Below are positions 11,648-23,150 of a DNA stretch of 64,000 nt, in pieces. Origin of the DNA: Scylla paramamosain (lineage: Eukaryota > Arthropoda > Malacostraca > Decapoda > Portunidae); the NCBI RefSeq assembly GCF_035594125.1, contig NC_087172.1:21867430-21931429 (forward strand), read 5' to 3'. The position numbers and the translations under genes are program-made. Numbering within the stretch: position 1 is the stretch's first letter; every line of letters starts with the position of its first letter. The notes under the pieces are model-generated. The model was not told the DNA's origin, ran no database searches, and saw only the letters and a list, made by a program, of their open reading frames with translations.

Positions 11648-11690
11648 TGGTGGTGGTGGTGGTGGTGGTGGTGGTGGTGGTATTGTAGTT

Positions 11691-11734
<44 letters not shown>

Positions 11735-11771
11735 TGTTGTTGTTGTTGTTGTTGTTGTTGCTACGTTCATT

Positions 11772-11859
<88 letters not shown>

Positions 11860-11903
11860 CAGAGATAACGATGGTAATACTTAATAACAACAACAACAAC
11901 TGC

Positions 11904-11981
<78 letters not shown>

Positions 11982-11986
11982 CAACA

Positions 11987-12022
<36 letters not shown>

Positions 12023-12162
12023 TTAACAAAATAACAACAACAACAACAACAATAACAACAATAAAAACTACTACTACTACTACTACTACTACTACAACTA
12101 CTACTTCCTATTAATATTAGAAAACAAACAAACAAGCAAACAAACAAACAAACAATGACAGT

Positions 12163-12195
<33 letters not shown>
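11648..12195. repeat. Cluster of adjoining microsatellites
   Basis: Back-to-back runs of (TGG)n 11648-11680, (TAG)n 11690-11733, (TTG)n 11734-11760, (CT)n 11775-11856, (AAT)n about 11905-11980 and 11987-12020, (CTA)n about 12067-12095, (AAAC)n about 12122-12153 and (CAA)n about 12164-12195. There is no coding potential beyond single-residue repeats. Confidence 0.93.
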
Positions 12196-12198
<3 letters not shown>

Positions 12199-12331
12199 AA
12201 TAATATCCCCTTTCATCCCCCCTTCATCACCCTTCATCACCCCTTCACCCCCTTCACCCACCCTTCATCACCCCCTTTGTCACGCCATCATCACTCCATC
12301 ACCCCTCCGCCAGTGCCTTCATCAGCCTCAC

Positions 12332-12475
12332 CTTGAGTTCCTCGTTCTCCTGGGACAAGTCAGCGGGCTCGTCGTTCATCACGCCCAGGCCGTTGAGGGA
12401 GAAGCTTGCCGTCACGCCCTTGGCTCTGGCCCGGTTATCGTACTGGTCTCCCGTCCCCTGCACGATCCGGTAGAA
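12332..12475 (-). CDS. Receptor exon: end of TM7 and proximal cytoplasmic helix
   Basis: 48 codons, phase 0 at both ends. The acceptor is TTTCAG and the donor is AAG|GTGAGG. The first codons, FYRIV, directly complete the class C TM7 motif when joined to GPK of the previous exon. The product continues through a charged linker into SQENEELK, which runs in frame into the EEIQKL helix of the last exon. If the donor were skipped, the frame would end after about 8 more codons (LMKALAEG then TGA). The spliced reading is preferred because the helix then continues. Confidence 0.78.
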
Positions 12476-12847
12476 CTGAAACAAGACTCTCACTCAGGAA
12501 AAAAGGAAAGAAGAGAAAGAGAAGTGGGAAAAAAGAGGAGAAAGAGGAGGATAGGTTGACAATGATGAGAGAATACAGACAAGTGAAAATCTGGGAAAAC
12601 AAGAGCGAGGAAGGGGAAAGAGAGGGAGGGGAGAAGCCGCCACAGGAAGCAAAAGGGACTGAAGTCTTCTAAAATGCTTCTGTCCACATCTCCACTACTA
12701 TGAAAAGGGTGTAGTCTAGTCGAGGTTACACGGGTTTTTAAGGGTGTTTTTATGGTTCCAGTGATAGGTTAATAAGATTTTTACATTACTGACAGGAAAA
12801 ACAGTACAACAATCATATAACTACTACTACTACTACTATTACTACTG

Positions 12848-12886
<39 letters not shown>

Positions 12887-12972
12887 AACAAAATATCGAT
12901 CTTAAAATATCCATAATAATAATAACAATATAAGCCATTGTACAAATTCATGTTAATATCAATGAATCTAAC

Positions 12973-13043
<71 letters not shown>

Positions 13044-13213
13044 AATGACTCGCTTGGATAATCCGGCAGCATCTCACAAAAACCTTCGCTAATCCGTCGA
13101 CTTGGTTAATTCCGCCACGTGACACAAAGGAGGAGGAGGAGGAGGAGGAGGAGGAGGAGGAGGAGGAAAAGGACGAGGAGGAGGAAAGCGTAAAAGAGGA
13201 TTAACCAGTGGGA

Positions 13214-13249
<36 letters not shown>

Positions 13250-13323
13250 ACAGTAGCAGTATCAACAGCAGTAGTAGCAGTAGAAGGAGCAGACGGAGGA
13301 GTACCACAATTTTGGAGTCTCAC
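12476..13323. other. Intron with MITE fragment and microsatellites
   Basis: Contains a partial inverted MITE (12660-12800), (CTA)n at about 12822-12894, (CT)n at 12974-13043, (AGG)n at about 13127-13165 and (GA)n at 13218-13246. No gene is seen. Confidence 0.65.
12660..12800 (-). repeat. MITE family, inverted partial copy
   Basis: GAAGTCTTCTAAAATGCTTC at one end, followed by TTTAAGGGTGTTTTTATGG and CAGTGATAGGTTAATAAG. These match the reverse complement of the family interior. The distal terminus is not recognisable. Confidence 0.65.
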
Positions 13324-13429
13324 CTTGGGCCCGAAGATGAGCAGCACAGTGGTGGAGGTGCTGAACTGGGTCCTCAGGAAGCCGAAGAGATACTTGACGT
13401 CAGGACCCGCGTCGGGGAAGATGATGAGG
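13324..13429 (-). CDS. Receptor exon: TM6-TM7 loop and TM7
   Basis: 106 nt between acceptor TTCACAG and donor GTGAGA. It encodes [18 protein letters not shown], then TM7 ([17 protein letters not shown]). The incoming phase completes a His codon with the CA left by the exon at 14204-14342, and the outgoing phase is 0. Joined to the next exon it gives GPKFYRIV, the conserved PK(x)Y-type end of TM7 in class C receptors. Confidence 0.8.
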
Positions 13430-13790
13430 CTGTGAAGGAGGAGGAGGAGGAGGTGGTGGTGGTGGTGATGGTGATGGTGGTGGTAGAGAATGAGTTAAAA
13501 TAGGTGAGAAAAAAATGAAGATAGAATAAAGTGAAGAGGGTATGAACGAAGACAAGGAGGAGGAGGAGGAGGAGGAGAGTAATAGGAAAGAAATGAGGAT
13601 AAAAGAAATGAGGACAAGTGAAGAAGAAAGGGTGAGACAAGAGGAGGTAAGAAATTAAGATGAAAGAGGAAGAGAAGAGAGGAAAGCAAACAGGAGGAAA
13701 AAAAAAAAATTGAGAAAATGAAGAAAAATAAGTAAAAGGAAGGGAATGAAGAGAGAGGAGGGGAGAGAGAGAGAGAGGAGAGAGAGAGAG

Positions 13791-13861
<71 letters not shown>

Positions 13862-13870
13862 ATTACAATA
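13430..13870. repeat. Purine-rich intronic tract with (GAG)n and (GA)n
   Basis: GGA and GGT runs at 13436-13490, (AGG)n at about 13555-13577 and an interrupted (GA)n with GGAG punctuation at about 13757-13861. Confidence 0.85.
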
Positions 13871-13910
13871 CGATGAGAAGAAAACTAAAAGAGAATATTA
13901 ATTACAAAAT

Positions 13911-13924
13911 CACACACACACGCA

Positions 13925-14018
<94 letters not shown>
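13911..14018. repeat. (CA)n microsatellite, ~108 bp
   Basis: CA run with two early interruptions (CGCA and AAACA). Confidence 0.97.
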
Positions 14019-14021
<3 letters not shown>

Positions 14022-14203
14022 GCAATAACAAAAGCATTAACACAAACACTACAATACACAATATTCTTCCTAAACACAGCCCATTCTTATATACAGTAGC
14101 CATACCAAATATCCTCTTAATCTAACCCATTATTTCCAGTTACCCCTTTGACAGATCCATGCAGACAGGTTAACTATCCGTGAATGAGACAAGCGTGACT
14201 CAC

Positions 14204-14341
14204 TGGAAGGCCACCATAACGATGTTGACAAGGGCTATGTTGTAAACTGCCCATGAGATGTACTTGGCCTCGTCGAAGAAGCTATCTGCCTTCCTGACGC
14301 TGAAACACACCTTCATCCCCCACATGAGAAAGAGGACCTCG

Positions 14342-14342
<1 letters not shown>
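14204..14342 (-). CDS. Receptor exon: TM5, third intracellular loop and TM6
   Basis: 139 nt with a donor GTGAGT and acceptor CACACAG that lies directly in a (CA)n run. With the G left by the upstream exon it reads [14 protein letters not shown] (TM5), [14 protein letters not shown] (loop), then [18 protein letters not shown] (TM6). It leaves CA for the next exon. The short third loop and lack of insertions fit class C receptors of the GPR158/179 type. Confidence 0.8.
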
Positions 14343-15050
<708 letters not shown>

Positions 15051-15053
15051 CAC

Positions 15054-15268
15054 CGGCAGCAAGCGAGTGGTCCCACCAATCATATTTGCATTGCTTGTAC
15101 TTGAGCCCTGAGTCAGCGGCCTTCACCTCGGCGGAGGGCGTGGCGCTGAGGCTCCACGCGCTCAGGTACACCAGCATGATCAGTAGGATGGGCGTCAGCC
15201 ACTGCAGCAGCTGTTTGTCCGTCAGCTTGATCTTGTGTGCTGAAGTCACGCGGTATGTCAGCGATACC
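15054..15268 (-). CDS. Receptor exon: second intracellular loop, TM4 and second extracellular loop (most 5' exon found)
   Basis: 215 nt between acceptor CTACAG and donor GTGAGT. It encodes [17 protein letters not shown]4 ([19 protein letters not shown]), then an extracellular loop with [14 protein letters not shown], whose Cys is expected to pair with TM3. With the four downstream exons this gives 811 nt of coding sequence in consistent phase. The ectodomain and TM1-TM3 must lie further up the minus strand. I found no candidate exon between here and 64000. The likely product is an orphan class C GPCR related to GPR158/GPR179 and insect Smog. Other class C groups are possible but fit less well. 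Confidence 0.78.
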
Positions 15269-15274
15269 CTGTAG

Positions 15275-15541
15275 GTGAGGTAAGGTGAGGTCAGGTAAGG
15301 TTGGCTAGGTTAGGTTAGGTTAGGTTAGGTTAGAATTTGTTTGGGTGAAGTGAGGTTAGGTTAGGTTTACGTTAGGTGAGGTTAGTTTGGTTTGGTTAGA
15401 GTAGTTTAGGTTAAGTCCCTCCCTCTTCCTCGCACCTCATTCACGTCATTAATGCATAGGTTTGGTTAGATTAGGTTCAGTTCGGCTAGGTTAGCTTGGG
15501 TTAGGTGAGGTTTGGGTAGGTTTGGTTTGGTTCAGTTAGAT

Positions 15542-15544
<3 letters not shown>
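15275..15544. repeat. Interstitial telomere-like (GGTTA)n tracts
   Basis: Two tracts (15275-15415 and 15459-15544) of GGTTA units with variants (GGTGA, GGTTT), G-rich on the plus strand, separated by about 40 bp of other sequence. Confidence 0.82.

Positions 15545-15620
<76 letters not shown>
15545..15620. repeat. (GA)n microsatellite
   Basis: Uninterrupted GA run of about 76 bp directly abutting the GGTTA tract. Confidence 0.97.
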
Positions 15621-15624
<4 letters not shown>

Positions 15625-15929
15625 GAAAAAACAAACGAGAAACGAGAGAAATCGAACGAGAGACGAAAGAAAAGAAAAACAACGAACGAAACGAAAGGAA
15701 ACAACAAATAAACAACCGGAAAAAAAAACAAAAAAACAAAGCAAGAGAAAAATAAAAACATCAAAAACAACAACAGCAACAACAACAACAATCTTTACAC
15801 AACAACACTACACAGACGATCTTGTTAAACACAGCCTAGTTAGCCCTGCCCTTCACCCACATCTCCTGCCACTCCTGCATCCACTAGAGCCCTACAGTGC
15901 CTTCCAGAGCCCTCTATGTACCGGCCGCG
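15621..15929. other. Spacer, no gene recognised
   Basis: An A-rich region (AAACGA and AACAAC words) is followed by about 120 bp of unremarkable sequence up to the 5' truncation of the LINE. Confidence 0.5.
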
Positions 15930-17401
15930 GGGCACTCCACTGGTCCCGTGTGCGAGGTACCAGACATGTGGAGGTAGGCTAATGTAGTACCCATCTTTAA
16001 GAAAGGGGATAAAACTTTAGCGTCTAATTATAGACCTGTCAGCTTAACTTCAGTTGTAGGTAAAATGTTAGAGTCAATAATAGCCAGGAACATTAGGGAA
16101 CATTTAGACAAACATAACTTGATAAAGCAGTCACAGCATGGCTTCACGAAGGGGAAGTCTTGCCTGACAAACTTGTTAAGTTTTTACAGTAAGGTGTACG
16201 AGGCAGTAGATAATGGTGATAGTTATGATATCTTATATCTGGACTTTAGTAAAGCATTCGACAAGGTGCCCCATCAAAGGCTCCTGAGAAAGGTTAGGGC
16301 GCACGGGATAGATGGGAAGGTGTTAGGTTGGATAGGGTCATGGCTTGGTAACAGGCGACAGAGAGTGCTAATAAACGGCTCGAAATCCGAGTGGGGTCAT
16401 GTCATTAGTGGGGTGCCACAGGGATCAGTATTAGGGCCATTATTATTTCTAATATATATCAATGACTTGGATAGTGGAATTAGTAGCGATGTTAGTAAAT
16501 TTGCGGATGACACAAAGATAGGTAGATTAATTAGGTCAGAAGCGGATGCCATCGCCTTGCAGACAGACTTAGATAGAATGAATGAATGGACGGATAGATG
16601 GCAAATGCAATTTAATATCAATAAATGCAAAGTGCTTAGCGTAGGTAGAGGAAACCCACACAATAGGTACACATTAAACACCCAAACTCTGGTAGGTACA
16701 GGGTACGAGAAAGATTTAGGAGTTATAGTTAGCTCTGAACTCCGTCTAGGGAAACAATGCATAGAAGCCAGAAACAAGGCAAATAGGGTACTAGGATTCA
16801 TTTTTAGGAGTGTTAAAAGTAGAAGGCCGGAAGTAATATTAAAGTTATACTTGGCGCTGGTCAGACCTCATCTAGACTACGCTGTGCAGTTCTGGTCCCC
16901 ACATTACAGGAAAGATATAGGTCTATTAGAATCAGTACAGAGGAGAATGACTAAAAGGATACAGGGGATGAGGAGTATTCCTTACGAAGCGAGGTTGAAG
17001 CGGTTAAATTTGCATTCTCTAGAGAGACGTAGGTTAAGAGGGGACCTGATAGAAGTCTTTAAGTGGTATAAGGGTTATAACAAGGGAGATGTAAGCAAAA
17101 TTCTTAGGATCAGCAACCAGGGTAGAACAAGAAATAACGGGTTCAAGCTTGAAAAATTTAGGTTTAGGAAGGAGATAGGAAAAAATTGGTTCTCAAATAG
17201 AGTGGTAGATGAGTGGAACGGACTCAGTAATCATGTAGTTAGTGCTAGGACACTAGAGAGCTTTAAGAGAAGATTAGACAAGTTTATGGATGGGGATAAC
17301 AGATGGAAATAGGTAGGTGTGTTTCATACAGGGACTGCCACGTGTAAGCCTGGTCGCTTCTTGCAGCTTCCCTTATTTCTTATGTTCTTATGTTCTTATG
17401 T
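15930..17401 (+). mobile_element. CR1-like LINE, 5'-truncated copy 1 (reverse transcriptase)
   Basis: The open frame from 16065 to 17312 (415 aa) is preceded in the same frame by ANVVPIFKKGDK and NYRPVSL, which belong to the RT. One in-frame TAG near 15976 lies in a degraded VPDMWR segment. RT motifs are LYLDFSKAFDKV, SGVPQGSVLGPLLF and the catalytic pair as FADDTK. The tail is LDKFMDGDNRWK. The 3' end has no poly-A. It finishes with tandem 8-bp TTCTTATG units, as CR1 elements end in short 8-bp direct repeats. Endonuclease and ORF1 are lost. It is about 97% identical to the copy at 24094-25215. Confidence 0.85.
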
Positions 17402-17735
17402 CCTTTGAGGCTTGCTGGGTGGGAATCTGAAGGAGGGGCTGACGGAGGGACTGAAGGAGAGGGTGAAATAACCTGAAGGTGGGGCTGAAATGACCTGACG
17501 GAGGGGCTGAAAAAGGACTGAAGTTACCTGAAGGAGGGACTGAAGGAGGGACTGACGTATGGGCCAAAGTAAAGTAACCTGAAGGAGTGGTGAAGGCGAG
17601 ACTGAAATAAGGGTGAGGAGAGGTGGAGATCGAGGATGAGATGATGATGATGAGGAGGATGAGGAAGAGGAGGAGGAGGAAGAGGAGGAGGAGGAGAAGG
17701 AGGAGGAGAAGAAAAAGGAGGAGGAGGAGGGACAC
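17402..17735. repeat. CTGAAGGAGG minisatellite and (GAG)n tract
   Basis: 17425-17615 consists of irregular repeats of CTGAAGGAGGGACTGA and ACCTGAAGG words. It is followed by (GAT)n and (GAG)n at 17636-17731. Arg/Pro/Ser-rich reading frames here reflect composition only. Confidence 0.8.
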
Positions 17736-18168
17736 GAAAGACATCTTCGCTCACATTCGAAACGGTCCAACGACGGCAGGTCGTTGGGTCCTGCTCCGCC
17801 ACGCCCCGTTGGTGCGCCTCCTCCTGTCCTGCCCCGCAGCTGCCCGATGGTGCACCACCTCCTGTCCTGCCACGCCACCCCCTGTTCTCGTAGTAATGCA
17901 AGAGTTAACTGCATTATTTAATTTTCCCTTGTGGTTAGTTTGGAAACAGTTCTCTCGTTTTCTTTTGGGTTTCACTTCCCGGTGCAATGAAGCATTTCAG
18001 GAGGGGGAATATCAAGACACTCTGTTATATATTTGATTAGGAACTCTCTCCCTTTTTATGGGTAGCTTTTTCTCTAGGATTTGCTTTATTACCTTCTGTT
18101 GTGTGTGCTTTAGGTGGAAAAGAGCACCTATTCTTCTTCATTACAGTCTTTGCGTCCTTCCTTTCCGG

Positions 18169-18171
<3 letters not shown>
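17736..18171. other. Non-coding stretch with a short GC-rich duplication
   Basis: A ~45-bp unit containing CCTCCTGTCCTGCC occurs twice at about 17815-17880. No gene recognised. Confidence 0.5.
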
Positions 18172-18255
<84 letters not shown>

Positions 18256-18540
18256 TCATTTTCCTTCCTATGTTCCTTTCATCACCCTTTCCATCTTTTC
18301 TTACCTGTCCTCACTCTCTTATCCTTCTTCCACTCTCTTCTCCTTTCTCTCCTATCTTCATTCCTCTCATCATTCTCTCCATTTCTCTCCTCTCCTCTCC
18401 TTAGTTTCTCCCAGTTTCCTTCACTTTAGCTTCCCTCCCCTCCTTCTTTCGTTAATCCCCCTTTCCCGTCCTTTTTTTTCTTCTCCCTCTCCCACAGCCT
18501 GTAATTCCCCTCCCCCTCCACCTATGTCACCTTCCTAAGC
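18172..18540. repeat. (CT)n microsatellite followed by a polypyrimidine tract
   Basis: (TC)n at 18172-18253, then about 285 bp of almost pure C+T on the plus strand. Confidence 0.9.
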
Positions 18541-18609
18541 CATATACACAATGGCTGCTCTGACCCTTCAAAACTTTTCTTTCTCCCTGCTGCAGTGAGT
18601 GGCTGAACG

Positions 18610-18614
<5 letters not shown>

Positions 18615-18694
<80 letters not shown>
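18615..18694. repeat. (CT)n microsatellite
   Basis: About 80 bp of uninterrupted TC. Confidence 0.97.
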
Positions 18695-18696
<2 letters not shown>

Positions 18697-19273
18697 TGTC
18701 TCTGTCTCCCTTCCTTCCTTTTTCTGTCTCTCGAAGCCCTGGTCCAGCTTAGTCTCAGGCTGTTAGTGTAATATTTGAGAGACCAGTGTGTCTAGCTTTT
18801 TTTTTTTTTTCCTTGAGTAATTGTCATATCTGTTCTCCATAGTTTTTGGCGTCTCACATTTCAATTGGTATTACATTTTCAATTGGTCTTCAATGGGTTT
18901 TTAGTGGAAGTTCCTGTGTCATCTACCAGTCTGCCCAGATCCAGCAGTGATCCCATAAACTTAATTGATAATTTGACGAAGGTAAAAGGAGGGAACTTAT
19001 AGGATTGTAGGATGATTGTTATTTTCATATTTAGTTATAGGATATTGTGTATTGTGTTGTTGTGTATAGTGTATGATGTTGCTAACATGAATATTGAAGT
19101 TTGACATATTAATTGTGAGTTGAATTTGGTGACTGAACTTGCAAGTTGCTTGATGGAAACTGATTTTGTACTTAATTTTAATTAATCAAATATCGAAAAT
19201 GACCAGCGTTTAATATCACCCTTGGGCTACCTGTATAATAATTCATTGACTTTGCGTTTAATATTGCAAGCAC

Positions 19274-19307
<34 letters not shown>

Positions 19308-19685
19308 GCCGGTTTGGCTCAGCGACCTTTCACCGCTTCACCTAAACTGCCTGCTCGTCTCTCGCCTCTGAAGCTAACATCACAAAACAAAAAGGGGAAA
19401 AAAAAAAAAAATATGTCCATGTTGCAAGAATGTTTATGAAAATTGTGCACATATATTTCGATATGTTAGTTCATATGGACACCTAGCCAGCATGTGTTTT
19501 GCATGTCCCTATGTTTGTTTTGTTTATTTATTTTAGCAGAAATAAATGTTCATACGAGTACCTTCTTGTCTGTAGAAAATTACTTTGATTATATGAATTT
19601 TTACATTGCCAAAAAAAAAAAAAAAAATCGTAAAACTTTATAAAAAAGAAAAAAAAATTCTACAAGAATGTTAAATAAAAATAAA

Positions 19686-19750
<65 letters not shown>

Positions 19751-20078
19751 TAATAATAATAATATAAAATAAATAATAATAATAATAAAAATGATTGTAA
19801 TAATAATTCACACCACATAGCAACTTAATACTAACAGCCATGCCAAGACCCAGAAATGTGCTGCTTGTCCCTCCTTTGTGTTCCTTAGTGAAGGAGAGTA
19901 TCAGCTGCGTGGCGCTGATATCCACAAAACTAAGATCTGATCATTTTGAATTGAGCGTTTGGGCGTTGTTACTTTCGGGGATTCACCGACCTGCGGTGCT
20001 GCCAAACCTTGTACTGGGCCAATTATCGAATTATAGCCTACTCGTATGTATCACTGTTAACCCCGCTCCCCACAAACC

Positions 20079-20079
<1 letters not shown>
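18695..20079. other. AT-rich non-coding stretch with (CA)n and (AAT)n runs
   Basis: (CA)n at about 19276-19305, poly-A runs near 19400 and 19610-19627, and (AAT)n at about 19685-19765. I see no gene, tRNA or mobile element. Confidence 0.55.

Positions 20080-20134
<55 letters not shown>
20080..20134. repeat. (CT)n microsatellite
   Basis: About 55 bp CT run. Confidence 0.96.
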
Positions 20135-20136
<2 letters not shown>

Positions 20137-20359
20137 ATATACAATCTACATTTCATGCAAATCTATTTCTCTCAGAGATCTATACTCGCCTATGAATAAT
20201 TAGAATTTGAGAAAAATTTCCTGCTTTGTCAGTCAGGCTGCTCCTTCCCCTCTTTTTTTTTATTTGTAGAAATCTACATTATATGTGTTTACTTTACATA
20301 TTTAATACAACAAATTAGGCTAATGAAGTCACTGTTAAGGCCTTTTATCTGAAAGCCTC

Positions 20360-23150
20360 TCTCTCTCTGTCTGTCTGTGGCAACCACACATTCATTGCAA
20401 CCTTGTACTGCTGCCTGGTCCAGCCCTCAACACTTGGATGCACGGTAACAAACGCGTTCCATCAGCCGATGTATGTGTTCAGAAACTGTCTTTTCTGGTG
20501 CCACGTTCTGCACCTGGGCTGGAGCAGCTCCCCAGGGGCACGTATGACAACTCTGGAGGTGACTTCGGCATGTCGGGCAGGCTGCCGGAGAGCCTGTAGG
20601 TACGGCACCCGTTGCTGTTGCACCTTGAACATGACGGTGAGGCCCGCCACGTCTCGCCGGTGCTGGAGGGTGTGCAGTGCAGGCTGAAGGCCGAGCTCAC
20701 TGTTCCTGATGAGCCTCGCCGCTCGGTCCTGCACCTTGTCCAGGAGAGCGAGGTGCTTGTTTGCCGCGCCGCCCCAGGAGCGTACTCCAAGGAGGAGCGG
20801 ACCTGCGCCTTGTAGAGTAACTCCAGTCCCTTGGCGTCAAAGAGGTAGGAGATTCTCCTCAGGGATGCCAGCTTCCCCGAGGCCTCTCTGGTGAGTCACT
20901 CCACGTGGGTTCTGAAGGTCAACTTACGGTCGTAAGTGACCCCGAGCACCTCCATCTCATTCCGTGGCGTCAGTGTCCTCCCGTTGAAGGTGAGGCGCTG
21001 GGGTCTACTTGTCCTGTTGATAGTGAGCTGCTGGGTTTTGTGAGCGGCAAACTTTACTTGCCACTTCCTTCCTCAGGCTGCAACGCGGCTCAGGGTGGCG
21101 TTGATATCGCGGTTGGCTGCAGCTTCCTCCTCCAGTCCGTAGCTGTGGGATAGTGTTATGTCAAGTGCAAACGCCTTCGCGCTAGGAACGAGGTGCATCA
21201 GATCATTGACATACACATTCCACAGCAAAGGGCCGAGGCAGCTCCCTTGAGGAACACTTGCCCTTATGGGCTGTGGCTTTGATTCCCGCCCATTGATGAT
21301 TACTTTGAGATGTCTGTCTCTCAAATAATTCTCAAGGAGCTGGTGGAGTGCACCGTCCACGCTTACAGCACGGAGCTTTGTGATGAGGGCTGCGTGCCAC
21401 ACTTTGTCGAACGCCCCCTCGATGTCAAGAGCCACGACAGCCGTGGTCTTCCTTTAGTTCAGGGCCCCACTCCACTCCGTTGAGAGGAGCAGGCGCAGGT
21501 CTGCCGCCGAGACCTCCCCTGCCTGAACCCAAACTGTCTGTTGCTCAGCAGGTGGTGCCTCTCAAGGTGCCGCGTGACTCTCGAGGCCAAAATAGTTTCC
21601 AGCACTTTGCTCAGCACAGGCAGCAGGGACACGGTTCTGTAGTTTTTTGCCTCCGTCTTTGCATTTTTCTTGTATAGAGGCACCACACTACTCCCCTTCC
21701 ACATTTCAGGCCATGTGGCGTTGCTGAGGCAGTGGTTAAAGAGTGAAGCGAGTGGGCGCGCCAGCTCCGCAACACACTGTCGGAGTACGCGGAGACTAAT
21801 GTCCTGTGGCGCCACCGCTTTTTTCTCGTCCAAGTTTGCCACTATCACTTTCACTTCCTCTTCACTTGTGTTCACTGTCTCTAGTGTTTCTTTCACGATT
21901 TGAGGGAGTAGCGGAGATGGTCTTTCAGGGTCAGGGATGCACATCTTTTCAGCGAAGTGCTTGGCCAGGAGGTCCGCCTTGTCACGAGCAGTGTGGGCAA
22001 TACTGCTGTCTGCCCGGTGGAGTGCAGGGATGGAAGTGCCCCGCGACTCACCCTGCTGGTCCTTGACGAAGCTCCACCACTGTTTACAACCAACCTGGCC
22101 TCCCCTTAGCTTACTCTTGAGGTTAGCTTTCCACTGCTCCACTGCCATGTTTGCGTGGTATTCATGTGCATTGTTGCCTCTCGGTCCCTTAACCTGTTCC
22201 TGGCAGTGGGGTGTCTCTTAAGAGCACACCAGGCTCGGTGCTTGGCATCAGAGGCAACGCGGCACGCAGGGCCAAACCAGGGCTGGTCTGATGCTTTGGT
22301 TTTGTAGTCCGAGTGCGGCACCCATCGGGCCTGCAGGGCGTAGAGCAGCTGGGTGAGCCGCCTCACCTGCTGGTTAGCGTCGCCACGCAGCACGTCTCCC
22401 CAATCGGTGGTCCTCAGGGCAGCACAGAGGGCATCCCAGTCGGCGGCCTCCCACCTCCAGAGGGTGCGAGTAAAGCTCTCCTCTCGTGGTGTCCTGAATT
22501 GTATCCTGGTGAGGACAGCCACGTGGTCTGAGGTGCCCACAAAGTCGAGTGGAGAACACAATATTGTGTTGGGAGGGAGGTCCGTCACTACTGGGTCCAG
22601 GGATGACCCAGACCTATGCGTGGGAAAGGTGACATAATTGTGCATGTCGTGCACAACCAGTAGGGAGTTAAAAGCGTCTCTCACCGTGTGCTGGTTCAGG
22701 TCGCCAATCACTACCACAGTGTCACACTGACTGGCCGTCATGAAAGTGTCCAAGTTTTCTGACAGGTAGTCAAGCAACACTGTTTCCTACGATGGAGGCC
22801 GATAGCAGCCCACACACAACAGGCCTTTCCCGTTACTGTCCGTTGTTTTTAATGCCAGTAGCTCAAGTTCCCCGGGCACGGGCGTGAGAGGCTCTACCAC
22901 CTGAGCACTGACCGTCTCTTTGTAGCAGAAGGCCACGCCCCGCCTTGTGTAAAGCGGTCTTTCCTTACCCAGGCCGAATACTCTTTAACTCGGGCGTAAT
23001 TATCTGGCACCTTGGAATCGAGAAAAGTTTCATACACGAACACTAAATCTACATTATTCTTAATGATAACACTGTGAGTGATCTCCCCAATGTTGTATGG
23101 AAGCCTCTCACGTTGGCCGACACTATCTTAAGTTCACTATTGGGCAGCTT
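20360..23150 (-). pseudogene. Decayed LINE ORF2: endonuclease and reverse transcriptase
   Basis: Minus strand. ORF2 begins just at the ORF1 stop (about 23145) with ELKIVSANVRG, an APE-type endonuclease start. Later endonuclease motifs are VVVIGDLNQH and GTSDHVAVL (22780-22480). The RT follows at about 22148-20400: NYRTVSLLPVLSK, QFGFRQGRS, VVALDIEGAFDKVW and SVPQGSCLGPLLW. Frameshifts near 22780, 22130, 21450 and 21070 and a TGA near 20462 (after NTYIG, before WNAF) break it. The catalytic FADD box reads FALD (about 21165), so one catalytic Asp is lost. The 3' end near 20360 has ACAG and AG repeats. Non-functional. Confidence 0.85.

Noticed and set aside
12299..12331. Extension of the receptor exon to a TGA as an alternative C-terminus
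   Set aside because: The AAG|GTGAGG donor and the in-frame continuation of the helix in the 6197-6403 exon make splicing more likely. An intron-retained isoform is not excluded.
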